Positions 46,498-58,422 of a stretch of 64,000 nucleotides of DNA are shown in pieces. This DNA is from Hysterangium stoloniferum. Lineage: Eukaryota > Basidiomycota > Agaricomycetes > Hysterangiales > Hysterangiaceae. How positions within the stretch are numbered: position 1 is the first letter of the stretch; the number at the start of each line of letters is the position of its first letter. Under the pieces are notes generated by a model. It was given only the letters and a program-made list of their open reading frames with translations, searched no databases and was not told where the DNA came from. Location of the stretch: assembly GCA_015178975.1 (NCBI GenBank), contig WHVD01000039.1:372001-436000 (forward strand). Reading direction: 5' to 3'. Both the position numbers and the translations under genes were made by a program.

Positions 46498-46872
46498 CTA
46501 GGCTTTATATGCTGTGATCACATGGTAGAACAAAGGGAGTGGAACAAGGGAGTGGAACAAAAGGACAATGAGAACAAAGGAGTGGAACAAAAGGACAATG
46601 AGAACAAAGGAGTGGAACAAAAGGACAATGAGTAAGACTGGGGCGCCAGGCTTACACTCTGCAGCAATCTGGGTTGCCTCCTTCTCTGCCACTGCCTTTT
46701 TTGCAGCTACCTCTTCCTCTTCCCTCTTTTTCTTCTCCTCAGCCCCTTTCTCCATTGCAACTGCTGCCTGGTACTCCCTCTCCAGCTCCACCACCTCCTC
46801 TCTGGCCTTTTTCTCAGCTTCCTTGCATTGACAACATTGTTCTTCACACTGCTCTAGCAATTGAGCAGCCAT
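46498..46872 (-). other. Coiled-coil open frame, probable retroelement relic
   Basis: From an ATG at 46872 the minus strand encodes a highly charged coiled coil (EKKAREEVVELEREYQAAVA, EEKKKREEEEVAAKKAVAEK). It then runs into a tandem repeat that gives LIVLLFHSFV three times. The segment EQCEEQCCQCKEAEKK has four Cys where such coils normally carry Arg, consistent with CGN-to-TGN changes. It may be a gag-like N-terminus. Not a functional gene in this form. Confidence 0.35.
46535..46633. repeat. 30-bp tandem repeat, about three units
   Basis: The unit agtggaacaaaaggacaatg plus ten further bases repeats without change at 46571-46600 and 46601-46630, with a partial unit before it. Confidence 0.85.
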
Positions 46873-47124
46873 GAGCAGAGCCCACTATGTGGACCCTGTT
46901 GACAACCTGGCTGTTGGTGTGTGTGGCATTGGTTTTGGTCCTATTGTGTTGTTAATGGGTATGAAAGAAGAAGAAATTTCAATATTTTTCAATTTTTATT
47001 TAGGCTCCTTGTATTTGAACCTCTTCCAGATCACCTGACATCTTGACACATACTGTCCATGTAGCTGATAAACCTTAACAAGTTCTAGGGCCTCCATGGG
47101 ACATCGGCCTTAAAGGGAGGGTAC

Positions 47125-47594
47125 TGTCAGGACCAGAAAACCCACCAGGACCCAGACCCCATTTTATATGCACTTGACTCTCTGTATTGTACAAACCATG
47201 CACTGGACCCTACCTGGACATTCTGGACCCCTTGTTCTCAATCTGTCTTTGCCCATTCATCATCTGGTTTGGTTTACCCCATTGTTCCCAATCTGTGTGA
47301 CATCTGGTTTATTGTGTTATTGTATTCCTGTTATGTCTTTTTGTATGTCTGAATTAGTAGTACAACAGTTTACAAGTCTTTATAGTCAAGTAACTACAAT
47401 CCAATCAGAAAATCAACTTAGGTTTGACTTAGTATCTGTCTCAGCATATTCTCAGAACCCACAGGTTTCCTGTCAACTCTTGTCTGAAGTTGGACAATGT
47501 GATCTTGCAAGGGTGCAGCACATAAGCTGAAGCCATGTCCTTCTCCAGAATATCTGTGAGTTTCCCTGGAGACCCATGAGCCCCACACTTAACA
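47125..47594 (+). repeat. 3' LTR of the third gypsy element
   Basis: 470 bp, starting TGTCAGGACCAG and ending CACACTTAACA. It includes a TATA site (tttatagtcaag), the aatcagaaaatcaac start region and the hairpin block at 47514-47533. Confidence 0.93.
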
Positions 47595-47599
47595 AGGTG

Positions 47600-47990
47600 T
47601 CTGACTGGAGTCCAGGTTGGGCAATGACCAAGTACACTTGGAGAAGTCAGCTGTTAAAGGGCACAGTCGAACAGGTTCTGGGTCATAAGATGAGGCATCT
47701 AACTGAGGGCAGAATATCTGACAGGGAACTGAGTTGAAGGGTAAGTAAGGGATGAGGGTCAGGTTCTGGTGGATTCTGGATTCTAACACTAGTGCAGAAC
47801 ATAGTTCAGTAACTAGTATTATATCTAGAAAATACTCCATGGAACTTTCAGGAACAGATCCCCACATCTTAACATGTTGAAAAGGTTCTGGTGTTCCCAT
47901 GGTTACATAGACATGTAGCACTGAAATCCCTATGTCCAAACAACTGCTAGTGGTTCTCTCTTTCAATAGATGATAGTCATATCCTCCTTC
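47600..47990 (-). repeat. LTR fragment, inverted
   Basis: On the minus strand this matches the first ~400 bp of the LTRs at 53476, 54633 and 60813 (shared tctggaatccaccagaacct). It is truncated and has no target duplication. Confidence 0.65.
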
Positions 47991-48397
47991 ATTAGCCTGC
48001 CAGTTGGGGATACTATATCTTGGGTCTTCTGCTTTCCTTTTGCAATGTCAAGTTAACATCCTGTCAAATGTGTTGGTTAGTAGACTCTATGGGGGCATTG
48101 TCCAGAGGGGATTCTTCACTCTCCTCTGAATCAGAGCTCTCACAGGGCAGTAACTTAGGTAACTGACCTACATAGATCAAATAGGAAGGTCTCCTCTTTC
48201 AGCTTGTTCGATCAGGAAAGGCCTTCCATGACATACATATTCCTCACTGGTGTTGGGATTACTTACAGTAATAAGTACATCCTCATCAACAATTTCTTCT
48301 ATATATGGCAGTTTTGATTGTGCCCTTCAAGGTTCTGATGATGAGTATTCAACCAATCTCCCGTTTCAATGAAGTCACTATCAGATATAGATATATA
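47991..48397. other. No supported feature
   Basis: A short interval of ordinary composition with no open frame of note, followed by a TA dinucleotide run at the insertion site of the next transposon. Confidence 0.4.
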
Positions 48398-48399
48398 TA

Positions 48400-50273
48400 C
48401 AGTGAGGGACAAACCCTTCCAATGATTTTTAGTTGTACAAAGATTCTTGAATAACTCAAGAACCACTGTAGCTACAGACCTAAGATTTGGGGAGTGGTTA
48501 GGTCTATATGTTGTCTATTTACCCTTTAAGTATTATTACATAAGTATCAATATTTCCCACACTATAAATAAAATACTAATTAAACTGCATTGGAAGGGTT
48601 TTGTCCCTGTCACATGATTAACATAAAACCATATTGTTTATATGCAAATAAGTGCAAATAAAAATCATCTGACCTGTCAAAATTATATATATATATATCT
48701 GTTTACTTTCCAATCCAAAAACATCCCCATAGCTCAACATTCTACACCATGAAGGCTCTTACTCCTCCTTAGCTTAGCCATATTCTCACTTTTCTCAATA
48801 AGGGCAAGTCTGCTCCTCAGATCTATGAAATCACTGGCCAGGATCTGTCCACTATATCCAGAATTCATTCTACCCATTGCTCATCACTTGCCTACTCATC
48901 TGGTGGCTATTTATGCAAGCTTTCCTCCTCAGATATTCATTATTCTATTCAACAAATCACTTCTCAAAATGCTGAAAATGCCACTGAGGTCACCAAACCA
49001 TTCAAGATATGACTGGAGAGTCTATTTCAGTTAGAACTGTTCATAGGGCATTCAAGAAGGCTGAAATGAGGACTATGGTGAAGAGAAAAAGACCTTTACT
49101 CAATAAGAGGTATAGGAAGGCAAGGATGGACTTTACTCTGGCACACAAGGACTGGACTGTGGATGATTGGAAGAGGATTGTTTGGTCAGATGAGACAAAA
49201 ATCAATTGTTTGGGGTCATATGGGAGGAATTAGATGTGGAAAAGGGCAGGAGAGGGGCTCAGTGGTAGGCTGGTCAAGGACATAGTCAGGTTTGGGGGAG
49301 GAAATCTGATGTCGTGGAGCTGTATGTTGTGGGAAGGCCCAGGATACTCCACCAAGATTAATGGGAGAATGGATGCTGACCTTTATGGTAGCATTTTGGA
49401 AGATGAATTTCAAGAAACTGTGGAGTATTATAGCAAGAACACAGAAGATGTGGTCTTTCAGCAGGACAATGATACCAAACACAAGAGCACAAAGGCTATT
49501 AATTGGTTCAAAGACAATGGATTTATGGTCATGGTATGGCCTACTAAAAATAGTATGAGTTGACTCTATTGCAATACACAATATACAAGGGTTTAATAAG
49601 CTTGTAATAAAAGTATTTGTGTCTCAATATCTTGTGTCAGTTAGTGTAGCACCTCCTGACAATATAGGTTGGATGCTCTGGGAGGTGTATAGTGGTTCTG
49701 ACACACATTAACCTCCAAAAGCATGGTCCACAATTAGCATCTTCATATGAAAAGTTGCAATAATTGGTGGACTCCCCCTATAAAAGGTGTGTTTCATCAT
49801 CAAATTTAACATGGCCACCTCAGCTGACCTTAATCCAATTGAACACCTCTGGTATTACCTCAAAAGGAGGTTGGGAGAGTATGAAGTGGCACCCAAGAGT
49901 ATTCAGGAGTTGTGGGAGAGGGTTCAGACAGAGTGGGAGAATATCCCTGCCTCTACTTGACAGAACTGGATAGAGAGTATTCCTAGAAGGGTTGAGGCTG
50001 TTTTGAAGGCTAAGAGAGGCTATACCAAGTACTAGATTGTTTGATTTGTGTTCTTTTTATACCAGGGACAAAACCCTTCCAATGTGATTTTATTAGTGTT
50101 TTGTTTATAGTGTGGGAAATACTAATGCTTATGTCATAATATTTTAAGGGCATATAGATAACATATAGACCTAACCAACCCCCAGATTTCAGGTCTGTAT
50201 CTACAGTGGTTCTTGAGTTATTCAAGAATATTTGCACAACTAAAAATCATTGGAAGGGTTTTGTCCCTCACTG
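48400..50273 (+). mobile_element. Tc1-like transposon with ~210-bp TIRs, nearly full-length
   Basis: It is flanked by TA (48398-48399 and 50274-50275). The TIRs are 48400-48609 and 50063-50273. Each begins at the outside with CAGTGAGGGACAAACCC and ends at the inside with the same motif in reverse orientation, so every TIR is itself bounded by inverted copies of one terminal motif. One transposase pseudogene lies between the TIRs. Confidence 0.93.
48749..50035 (+). pseudogene. Tc1-type transposase
   Basis: Starts at ATG 48749 (MKALTPP, then TAG). The HTH region (PQIYEITGQDLSTISRIHS) is in the first frame; from ~49,009 another frame holds KKRPLL-like KRKRPLLNKRYRKARMDFTL, IVWSDETKIN (first Asp), FQQDNDTKH (second Asp) and, after an insertion, NPIEHLWYYLKRRLGEYE (final Glu). 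A TAG at 49231, one frameshift and a ~280-bp insertion (about 49,537-49,818) inactivate it. The DD34E-like layout is that of Tc1 elements. Confidence 0.9.
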
Positions 50274-50275
50274 TA

Positions 50276-50789
50276 CTTCTGATGAATAAATTTCATTCAG
50301 ATTCATTTCTTCCTTTCCTGTTTGATCATCTTGGCCTTGAATGCTCAACCCATGAACCACTTTGTATTACCTTTGTTCTTCACCTTCCTTAAGGGGCTCT
50401 GTGTGGAACACTTGTTAATGAAAACATAATGAGACATTTTGTATGAATGAGGACAGTCCATCTTAAAATGTTCTGCACTCCTGCAGATGCACTCCTTTTA
50501 TTGCTATTCTTGAAGAACAGTTTCTCATCCTGTTTTCCACCATATAGGAAGCAGTAAAGCTTAATCCTCCTCTGGATGCACTGAATGGGGGTTTCATGGT
50601 CATAATCAGGTTGATGGAATCTTATTTCCTCCCAGACTAAAACCAAAGATATCCCAGTAGCCCCTCAACAATGCCCCAAAGAAAGATCCATGAGATTGAC
50701 TGATCAGTCCAATGCTCATGGTCCTGCAGATTTTAGCATCACCCTTAAATCATCTAGGGAGAGCAACTCCTAATAACAAGCTCAATGTA
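50276..50789. other. No supported gene
   Basis: Only one short minus-strand frame (50389-50646) is open, without motifs. Nothing else was recognised. Confidence 0.4.
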
Positions 50790-50794
50790 TTCTA

Positions 50795-51107
50795 TGTTAG
50801 AATATGATAACGTGATTAAGTGTAATCTCATATCTCATCTTGTGACTGTATAGGTTCCGGCCAGTTCACGCATGTGATAGTTATATTTAGTTAAGGTTCA
50901 CTAGATCCGTAGCATGCCATAGTGCACAGACCAATGCACAGACCATGTATTCTAGTATATAGTTAGTTCAGATGAGGAGTAGATCCCTCATCTGGAAGCC
51001 TAGTTATATCACCAGTTTAGCATCTACACCGCTCTACTCTAAGTGGCTACACTCCAACAGTAGAGAGTCCTCGTACTGTGGTCCCCAGGCTTCCATTTAT
51101 TTCAACA
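50795..51107 (+). repeat. Solo LTR of the 310-bp family, TSD TTCTA
   Basis: Third copy of the family seen at 27738 and 40469. It starts TGTTAGAATATG and ends ATTTCAACA, with ttcta at 50790-50794 and 51108-51112. Confidence 0.93.
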
Positions 51108-51112
51108 TTCTA

Positions 51113-52244
51113 GAGCTTGAGAAGAGTATCCCATCATGTTCAGGAAGGTCAGACCACTGAATCTTGATGTCATTAGTGTTGAAGGTGAGTGACTTGGTCT
51201 TAGATGTGGAGTTGTCTGCTTTGGTGTTATTCTGGGGAAAATTCGGAGTTCTAGAAGTTACCAGGTTTTGCTCCCCTATTTCCTGAGTTCCAGTCATGAT
51301 CAAAGTCACTTGAACTATCTAATTAATCATTGGGTGGTTTTAACTTACATATAAGGAGGGGATGGCAAACTTTGTCAGCATGCTGCAATCCTTGTCTGGG
51401 AACCCGGCCTCCTATTCCTTTGACAAATCCTATTGAGAAGGAGGACTGAATCCTATTGAGAGTGGCTCTAACTGGTACTGACCTAGGGTGTTCAAAGGGA
51501 ATTGGGGTAACAGAGCTAGATTGGAGCTGCAGCAGGGATTGATTTCTCTTGGAGATGCTGCAGCACCATGTCCCTCATGTCTGATAAAAAGTTCTCTGAG
51601 ATCACTGCATGATTGACCAAATGAAGAAAGGTTGAATCCAGGGGACCCCTGAGCTCTTGAAGGAAAGACCTGGTCGTGGAAGCCAGAGATGAAGGTATTT
51701 GCATGGATTGATCAAACAAATGCAGTACCTCCATCAACATCATCTCATGCTTCTGTTGACAGTGTAGAAGCCTATGTCTGAGGCTATAATAAGCAGAGGG
51801 TAGGTTGGGTGCTGACTCACAAAGGGAATATTCTATGTAAGGTCCTCAAAACAATTTTAAACAATTTTAAACGTTTTATATTGTTTTATAATGTTTTATA
51901 ATGTTTTAAATCAATTTAAGACAATTTTGAATGATTTTAAACAATTCTAAACTATTTTAAATTAAAATTGTTGATAGCTGGGGGTGGGGCTTGCCACAGG
52001 TACCCCCTCATATGATATACACTCCAAATTATTATATCTTAATTGCATCCTCTTCATGAGTTATGTCACAATTTGTCCCTGGGCTGAAAGTGGGATTTTT
52101 TTGAAAAGCAGCAGTTTCCACCTTATTCCCCACTCAATGTAATAAGTACCTTTATTCATCAAAATTTATGGCCTAGGTGCGTAAATCCCATCAATTGCAT
52201 AAACACAGAACCAGCCTGGCTGTGAAGTTCCATTCTTGGAGACT
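51113..52244. other. Mostly unassigned; AT-rich degenerate repeat
   Basis: A minus-strand frame at 51516-51743 (LQELRGPLDSTFLHLVNHAV) is protein-like but has no known domain. At 51,846-51,965 a degenerate ~11-bp repeat of the type acaattttaaa is present. Confidence 0.4.
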
Positions 52245-52768
52245 TGTTATGACCCATTCCCAGATGTTTCAATATCTGACTTCCGACTATGGAACATCAT
52301 AGTTACTGTATCTTCCATATTCTTCCCTTGTTCCACATTAGGTAATTTGTCTGTTGACAAGTATTCACTCATTTGTTTATTATATTCCCATTTCAGAATA
52401 TTGTCTCCCCAATTCGTCTTATTAAATTCCCATTTCAGAATACTTCCATTTCAGTCTTATTGTGGTCTTAGTTTGTAGTACAATAACAAGAAGACTTATA
52501 TTAGTTTCCACAAATTTGTACTTTACTTTAGATCTGATATTGACTCAGTTTCTTATTCCCTCTTCTGTCTTTCTGTACACTCGATATTTGGAACTCTTTG
52601 GAACTCTAAATATCTGTATCTTCCATTGTAAGTCTTGCCTTTGAAATTAAGGACTTCTGAGTGTTTGCATAGAGGTGCAGCACATAAGCTAAAGCCGATG
52701 TCTTCACCCTATCCGATAGTTCCTGACTTCCCGGTGGCTTTCTGATAGTTCTGGAATAAGTTCCGACA
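52245..52768 (+). repeat. LTR without target duplication
   Basis: 524 bp, from TGTTATGACCCATTCC to AGTTCCGACA, with the hairpin block at 52677-52696. The flanking 5-mers (agact and tggca) differ, so it is a recombinant or one LTR of a deleted element. Confidence 0.75.
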
Positions 52769-52777
52769 TGGCACTTA

Positions 52778-53475
52778 CAGTGCTTTGCATTATGTAAGGC
52801 GCGCGCTAGATTTGCACAGAAATATTGCTGAAAGTTGCGAACCTCATAGCTTGCTCAATAATTGACCAATTGTCTTGTAACTTAATATACATATTTTAAT
52901 ACTATATATCTAGTATATTATGATGTTATAACTCCAAAATTTGACCTACAGCATGTTTCCCAAAATTGCTGTCCATTTGAGCTTGTGAACCAATTCATGA
53001 GCCAACAAATATGTCACTCCCAATGAGCTTGTAATATGTTGTTTTACATGTAGCTAGGTAGTAAAAAATGACAGTGCCTGGCTTTTGCGGTCAGAGCTAA
53101 TGTGAGTGAGGTTGCCGAGTAAATGCAACTACCCTCATACAGGTTTGCAGCTGTTATGTAGACAGAAAAAGCCAGGTGCTGTCATTTTTTGCTACCTAGA
53201 TACATATAAAACAACATATTACAAGCTCATTGGGAGTGACATATTTGTTGGCTCATGAATTGGTTTGCAAGCTCAAATGGACAGCAATTTTGGGAAACAT
53301 GCTGTAGGTCAAATTTTGGAGTTATAACATCATAATATACTAGATATATAGTATTAAAATATGTATATTAAGTTACAAGACAATTGGTCAATTATTGAGC
53401 AAGCTACGAGGTTCACAACTTTCAACAATATTTCCATGCAAATCTAGCACGTGCCTTATGTAATGCAAAGCGCTG
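52778..53475. mobile_element. Long foldback MITE (698 bp), TA target
   Basis: The element is almost entirely two inverted arms of about 310 bp (52778-~53,095 and ~53,165-53475) joined by a ~70-bp loop. It is flanked by TA and ends in CAGTGCTTTGCATTA, like Tc1/mariner elements. It has no coding capacity. A Tc1-like transposase presumably mobilised it. Confidence 0.92.
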
Positions 53476-54283
53476 TAACAAGACTCCTCGGAGTATTTTC
53501 CAGAAGTCAAATCAAGTTCTGAACCATCTTCTGGACCAGTATCAAGATCCGGAATCCACCAGAACCTGACCTTCATCCCTCAAGTACCCTTCAATCCAAA
53601 TCCCATTCTGTAGTTGACTTCTACACATGTTCTGTGGTCATTTCCTGGCCCAGACTCCCATCTCTGATCTGACTTTCTGCCCCAAGTCTCTGATCTGACT
53701 TTCCAACTCAAAATCCAACCCAACTTCCAACTATGGAACATTTATAGTTTCCATATTTCCAAACCTCATCCTTGTTCTGTATTTGGTAACTGACAGGTTA
53801 ACAGTTATTCATTCACTTGTTTATTGTTCTTGTTATATTCCTGTTTTGGAATCTTCATCCTAATCTGTCTTATTATACTTCTAGATTTGTAGTACAATTA
53901 CTGGAACATATATATAGTCTTCCATAGTCATGTACTTACTCTTTAGTTTTAATCTCGAATTAGTTTGTATCTCTTCTGTCTTTCTGTACACTCAATCTTC
54001 AGAACTCTCTGGAATATGGATATCTGGAACTCCCAGAACTTCTGAGTATCCATAAACTCTCTGGCATATATCCATCCTCTGAAATATGGACATCCGAGTG
54101 AGTGCACAAGGGTGCAGCACATAAGCTGAAGCCAAGTCCATCTGTACTCTGGTAATATTCTGATACTCCTGTTACTAATCCCCAGAAACTCCCAGACTAA
54201 TTCTCTGAAACTTCGAGGACATATTTCCAGGAAGTGTCCGGAATATCCATTGGAAATTCTGCCCCAAGATCCGGAACTTACCA
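53476..54283 (+). repeat. LTR fragment next to the MITE
   Basis: It resembles the LTR at 54633 from its first bases (aacaagactcctcggag) to its end (ccggaacttacca). The hairpin block is at 54114-54133. The MITE sits at its left boundary, so the original start is unclear. Confidence 0.7.
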
Positions 54284-54632
54284 CTGGGCCACTGACAGCA
54301 TCTGCTTCCATGTTTAGGATACTTTGTAGGACACTTTGGTGGATGCAAGATTATCATGACCACCCATGAGAGAATCCATAACAATGTTTGGGTGACCTTG
54401 AAAGTGGCATTGTGCAATGACAGTATCATAATGTTTCCATGCAATTGTAGTTCTAATCCCTGTCTTTCTTATTTATTTATTCATTCCATGAGCAATGAAT
54501 GTATATTTATCTACAATGTAATCCTGGACATTATGAAATTGCTACTCATCATTTTGCTAGTTGACTCCTCTCATTTCTGAAACAGTGAATCATTCCATGA
54601 GCCATTCCACAGGAGTATCCATTGCCTTTCTG

Positions 54633-55724
54633 TGTGAAGATCCATTCCCAGAGACTCCACAGAGTATTTCCTGGAAATCATATCAGGTACTGAACTATCT
54701 TCTGGACTAGTATCATGATCTGGAATCCACCAGAGCCTGACCCTCATCCCTCAAGTACCCTTCAACTCATATCCCATTCTGGTATTCTGCCCTTGACTAG
54801 ACACCTCCTGTTATGCCCTGGAACCTGTTGGACTCCACCCTTCCCCAGTTAGTATCTTCAAGTGTCCTTGGTCATTTCCTGGCCTGGACTCTGCCTGAAC
54901 TCCCAGTGTTTGTTCTAGATACTTTGATTTAAGGCCCAACCTTCACCAGATCATCCTTGTGTCTATGCCAATGTCCCGACTTGCCTGGAATCTGTGGCAT
55001 TCCCAGAAATATGCACACTTTATTAGATTTTTTGGGTTTGCGAACAATGTAGCATATGATTGATGGGTAACTGGCTATGGTATTACCGGTAGTAGGTACT
55101 TAAACTAGGTACTTTGTACTCTACACTTCATACATTTGCAACGCGTTCTTTGTACCCAAATTAAGTCAAGTGTATTTCGAACCTGCAAATTCTAACACAC
55201 TTAGGTCATTATAGTGTTAGGATCCATTTCTGGATAGTATTGGATGTCTGTGGACATTCCAACTCACTTCCTTTGTTCCACATATAGTAACTGACTGGTT
55301 GACAGATGTTCATTTGTTTGTTTATTGTTCTTGTTGTATTCCTGTTTCAGAATCTTCATCCTAATCTGTCTTATTATACTTCTAGATTTGTAGTACAATT
55401 ATTGGAACATCTATATAGTCTTCCATAGTCATGTACTTACTCTTTAGTTTTAATCTCAACTTAGTTAATCTTCTCCTTTGTTCTTTCTATCCACTCGATA
55501 TCTGGAACTCTCTGGACTCTGGACATCTGGAGCCCCCAGGAATTCTGAGTATCTGTAAACACTCTGGATGTATTGGCCCTCTGAAATATGGACACCCGAG
55601 TGAGTGCATGAGGGTGATACTCCCCAAACTAATCCCCAGAAACTCCCCAGACTAATCCTCCGGAACTCTGTGGGCATTTACTGGGAAGTGTCTGGAATAT
55701 CCACCAGAGATCTGGAACTTAACA
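54633..55724 (+). repeat. Solo LTR, TSD TTCTG
   Basis: 1092 bp, from TGTGAAGATCCATTCC to GGAACTTAACA, with ttctg duplicated at 54628-54632 and 55725-55729. The hairpin block is deleted: the sequence passes from gcatgagggtg straight into atactcc near 55,615. Confidence 0.88.
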
Positions 55725-56290
55725 TTCTGTTATTTTATTGTGGTTTAAGGACAGATTACACTTTCAGAATTGGCTCAATATTGATTTCTGGCTACACATA
55801 AGTCTCATAAATCAGTTGTGGTGGAGTTTAAACTGGCCACACTACCATGCAACTGGGAAAAATATAGTATCACAGTGTGATTTTGTTAAAAGTGTAGAAA
55901 ATGAATGACCAGACTGGGAATTGAACCCAGGGCTTCTGCATATACAGTGACTTACAAAATGTATCCAATGTTTTGCAGTTTCAACTTGTATAGCTTATAC
56001 CCCAGTAGATAAAATCATACAAATCACCAAGATATTTGCCAACATACTCTATCATGCATAGTTCAAGGCACCATAATGTGATAATGTAATATCCATATAT
56101 GGTAACAATATAAATATTTTAATAAAGAGGGGTCATTGGATACCTTTTGTCACTGACAGGCTTTTGCATGAAAACCATATGACAATGTTGATTGTTTGCA
56201 CTTGTTTATATTTTTCAACATGTAATGATCATGCTGTGCTAAAGTATAAGTGGAAAGGCTCTCACAGCTAAGATTCTTCTAATTTCAACT

Positions 56291-57180
56291 ATGCATCCTC
56301 TGTCCCCTGCTGCCCAGCATGAGATTCTTTCTCTACTTGATGCTGGCTATTCTGCCAAACACATTTCAGTTTCTACTGGATATGGCTTTGCTACTATCTC
56401 TAGACTTTGCTCTAAACATTGTTCCCACCTTTCTAAGTCTTCTGGTGGTCATCCTTCCAAACTCTCTACAGCCAATATCCATTTTGCACAAGGTCTTATC
56501 AGCTCTGTGAAGGCTGATACAGCTGTAGATGCAACAAAGGCACTTTGCACTATCACCAACCAGTCACTCAATCCTCAAACAGTATGTCGTGAACTCAAGG
56601 CAGCTGGGATGAAGCCTGTGGTAAAGAAGAAAAGTCCTCTTCTTTCTAAGAAGCATAGGAAGGAGAGGATGGACTTTGCTTTGGCACATCAGGATTGGAC
56701 TGTGGAGGACTGGAAGAAGATCATGTGGTCTGATGAGACAAAAATCAATAGGCTGGGGTCAGATGGTAGGAAGTGGGTGTGGAAAGCGGGTGTGGAAAAA
56801 GGCAGGGGAGGGCTTGAGTGACAGGCTGGTTGAGGGAACCCTGAAGTTTGGTGGTGGAGCAGATGATGTCATCTTCCAGCAGGATAATGACCCCAAGCAT
56901 ACCTGCAAGAAGGCCCAGAATTGGTTCCAAGAATGGTTTCAGGGTTCTCTCATGGCCAGCACAGTCTCCTGACCTGAATCCCATTGAACACTTATGGAAT
57001 CACCTGAAGAGGAGGTTGGCAGGGTATGAGAATGCACTCCAGGGGATGGAAGAGGTTTGGGAGAGGGTGGTGGAGGAATGGTATGAGATTGATGCAAAGG
57101 TGTGCCAGGATTTGATTCAATGTATGCCTAGGAGGGTTACAGATGTATTAAAGGCAAAGGGTGGCTATACTGAGTACTAA
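56291..57180 (+). pseudogene. Tc1-type transposase
   Basis: From ATG 56291 (MHPLSPAAQHEILSLLDAGY) the first frame carries the HTH part and IMWSDETKINRLGSDGRKWV (first Asp). A small duplication near 56,780 shifts the frame. After FGGG about 30 residues are missing before ADDVIFQQDNDPKHT (second Asp). Another shift near 56,930 leads to SPDLNPIEHLWNHLKRRLAG (Glu) and the end at GGYTEY. All catalytic residues remain, spread over frames. Confidence 0.92.
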
Positions 57181-57368
57181 ATATAAGTAATTTCCTGCCA
57201 AAATCCTGTCAGTGACAAAAGGTATCCAATAACCCCTCTCTATTACAATATTTATATTGTTACCATATATGGATATTACATAATGACATTATGATGCCTT
57301 GGACTATGCATGATAGAGCATGTTGGAAAATATTTTGGTGATTTTTATGATTTTATCTACTGGGGTAT

Positions 57369-58422
57369 TGTTAAGTTTCCGAACAAAGCTCCATGGATAG
57401 TCCCACGGAGGTTTCCGGTAACTATTCCGAACACACACTTGCTTCCGGGAATAGTCCCACGGAGTCCCCGGGTAATAGGTCCCGGAAAAGTTCCGGGGAT
57501 TATTAGTACAAGGAACGGTGATATCAGAATAATTACCAGAAAGTCTGGTGAACGACTGAGATGGACTTGGCTTCAGCTTATAGGCTGCGCCCTCGTACAC
57601 TCATTCGGGTGTCCATATTTCGAGCTGACAGAATGCATACAGGAAGATATAGATTCCGGAGTTCCCGTGGGAGTTCCGGGAATCGAGTGTGCAGACAGAC
57701 AAGAGGACTAGAGACTGTTCAAGGATCAAACTTGTTCGGGGGAAAACTAGTTCGAGATTGAAACTGGATTCTAAGTACATGAATATAGCGGACTTATATA
57801 GACTGTGAAATGTAATAATACCAAATCCGGTATTAATGAGAGGCAGAACTATTAAACATAAAACGAAACAAGTAAATACTAAACTGGGAATTAGGGACGG
57901 AATGGAACGGGAGCGGAGAAATGAATCATGACAGATCATTTAACCATAACTGGAGCGGGGCTCAGTTAGAGGGGTTCCGGAAGTCCGGTCGGAGTCCGGT
58001 GACTTGGTGCACAAGATAGTGTCGGGTATAGACAGGCTTGATGTGCAGGAGGTCCGGTGGAGTCCGGTGGGTTTTCCGATGACTGGTGTGTGAGACGCAG
58101 AGACAGATAACAGGAGTGGGGTTCTATGCTCTGTTAGAGGGGTTCCAGGAGTCCGGTCGGAGTCCGGTGACTGGTACATAAGACACAGAGTGTCGGGTGT
58201 ACATAGAGTGGAGTCCGGAGTCCGGGGAGTCCGAGGACTGGTGTATGAGACATAGAGGGTTAGGTGCAGACAGGTGGGGTGCGTACAGAGAGTCAGGCAT
58301 AAACAAGTTGACATGCGGGCTCCCGTGGGAACTCCGGTTGTTACTATACAATATAGAGGGTCGGGAGCATGTAGGACGGGGTCCGGGGGCCCGGAGGCCG
58401 GCGGGTTTTCCGGTTCCTGACA
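57369..58422 (-). repeat. Solo LTR inside the Tc1-like TIR, TSD GGTAT
   Basis: 1054 bp with ends tgttaagtttccgaac and cggttcctgaca, flanked by ggtat (57364-57368 and 58423-58427). It is inverted relative to the LTR at 25840 and has the hairpin block at 57569-57588. It is GC-rich with many CpG sites, so it is probably young. Confidence 0.92.

Larger units (their letters stand above)
41124..47594 (+). mobile_element. Third Ty3/gypsy element, with nested insertions
   Basis: The 5' LTR is 41124-42258 (it contains another solo LTR) and the 3' LTR is 47125-47594. The 5-bp duplication aggtg flanks the whole (41119-41123 and 47595-47599). Inside are a gag start (~42,290-42,540), a minus-strand Tc1-like element, an integrase and chromodomain relic, an LTR-like fragment and a coiled-coil frame. 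Protease, RT and RNase H are gone. A polypurine tract (taaagggagggtac) precedes the 3' LTR. Confidence 0.9.
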
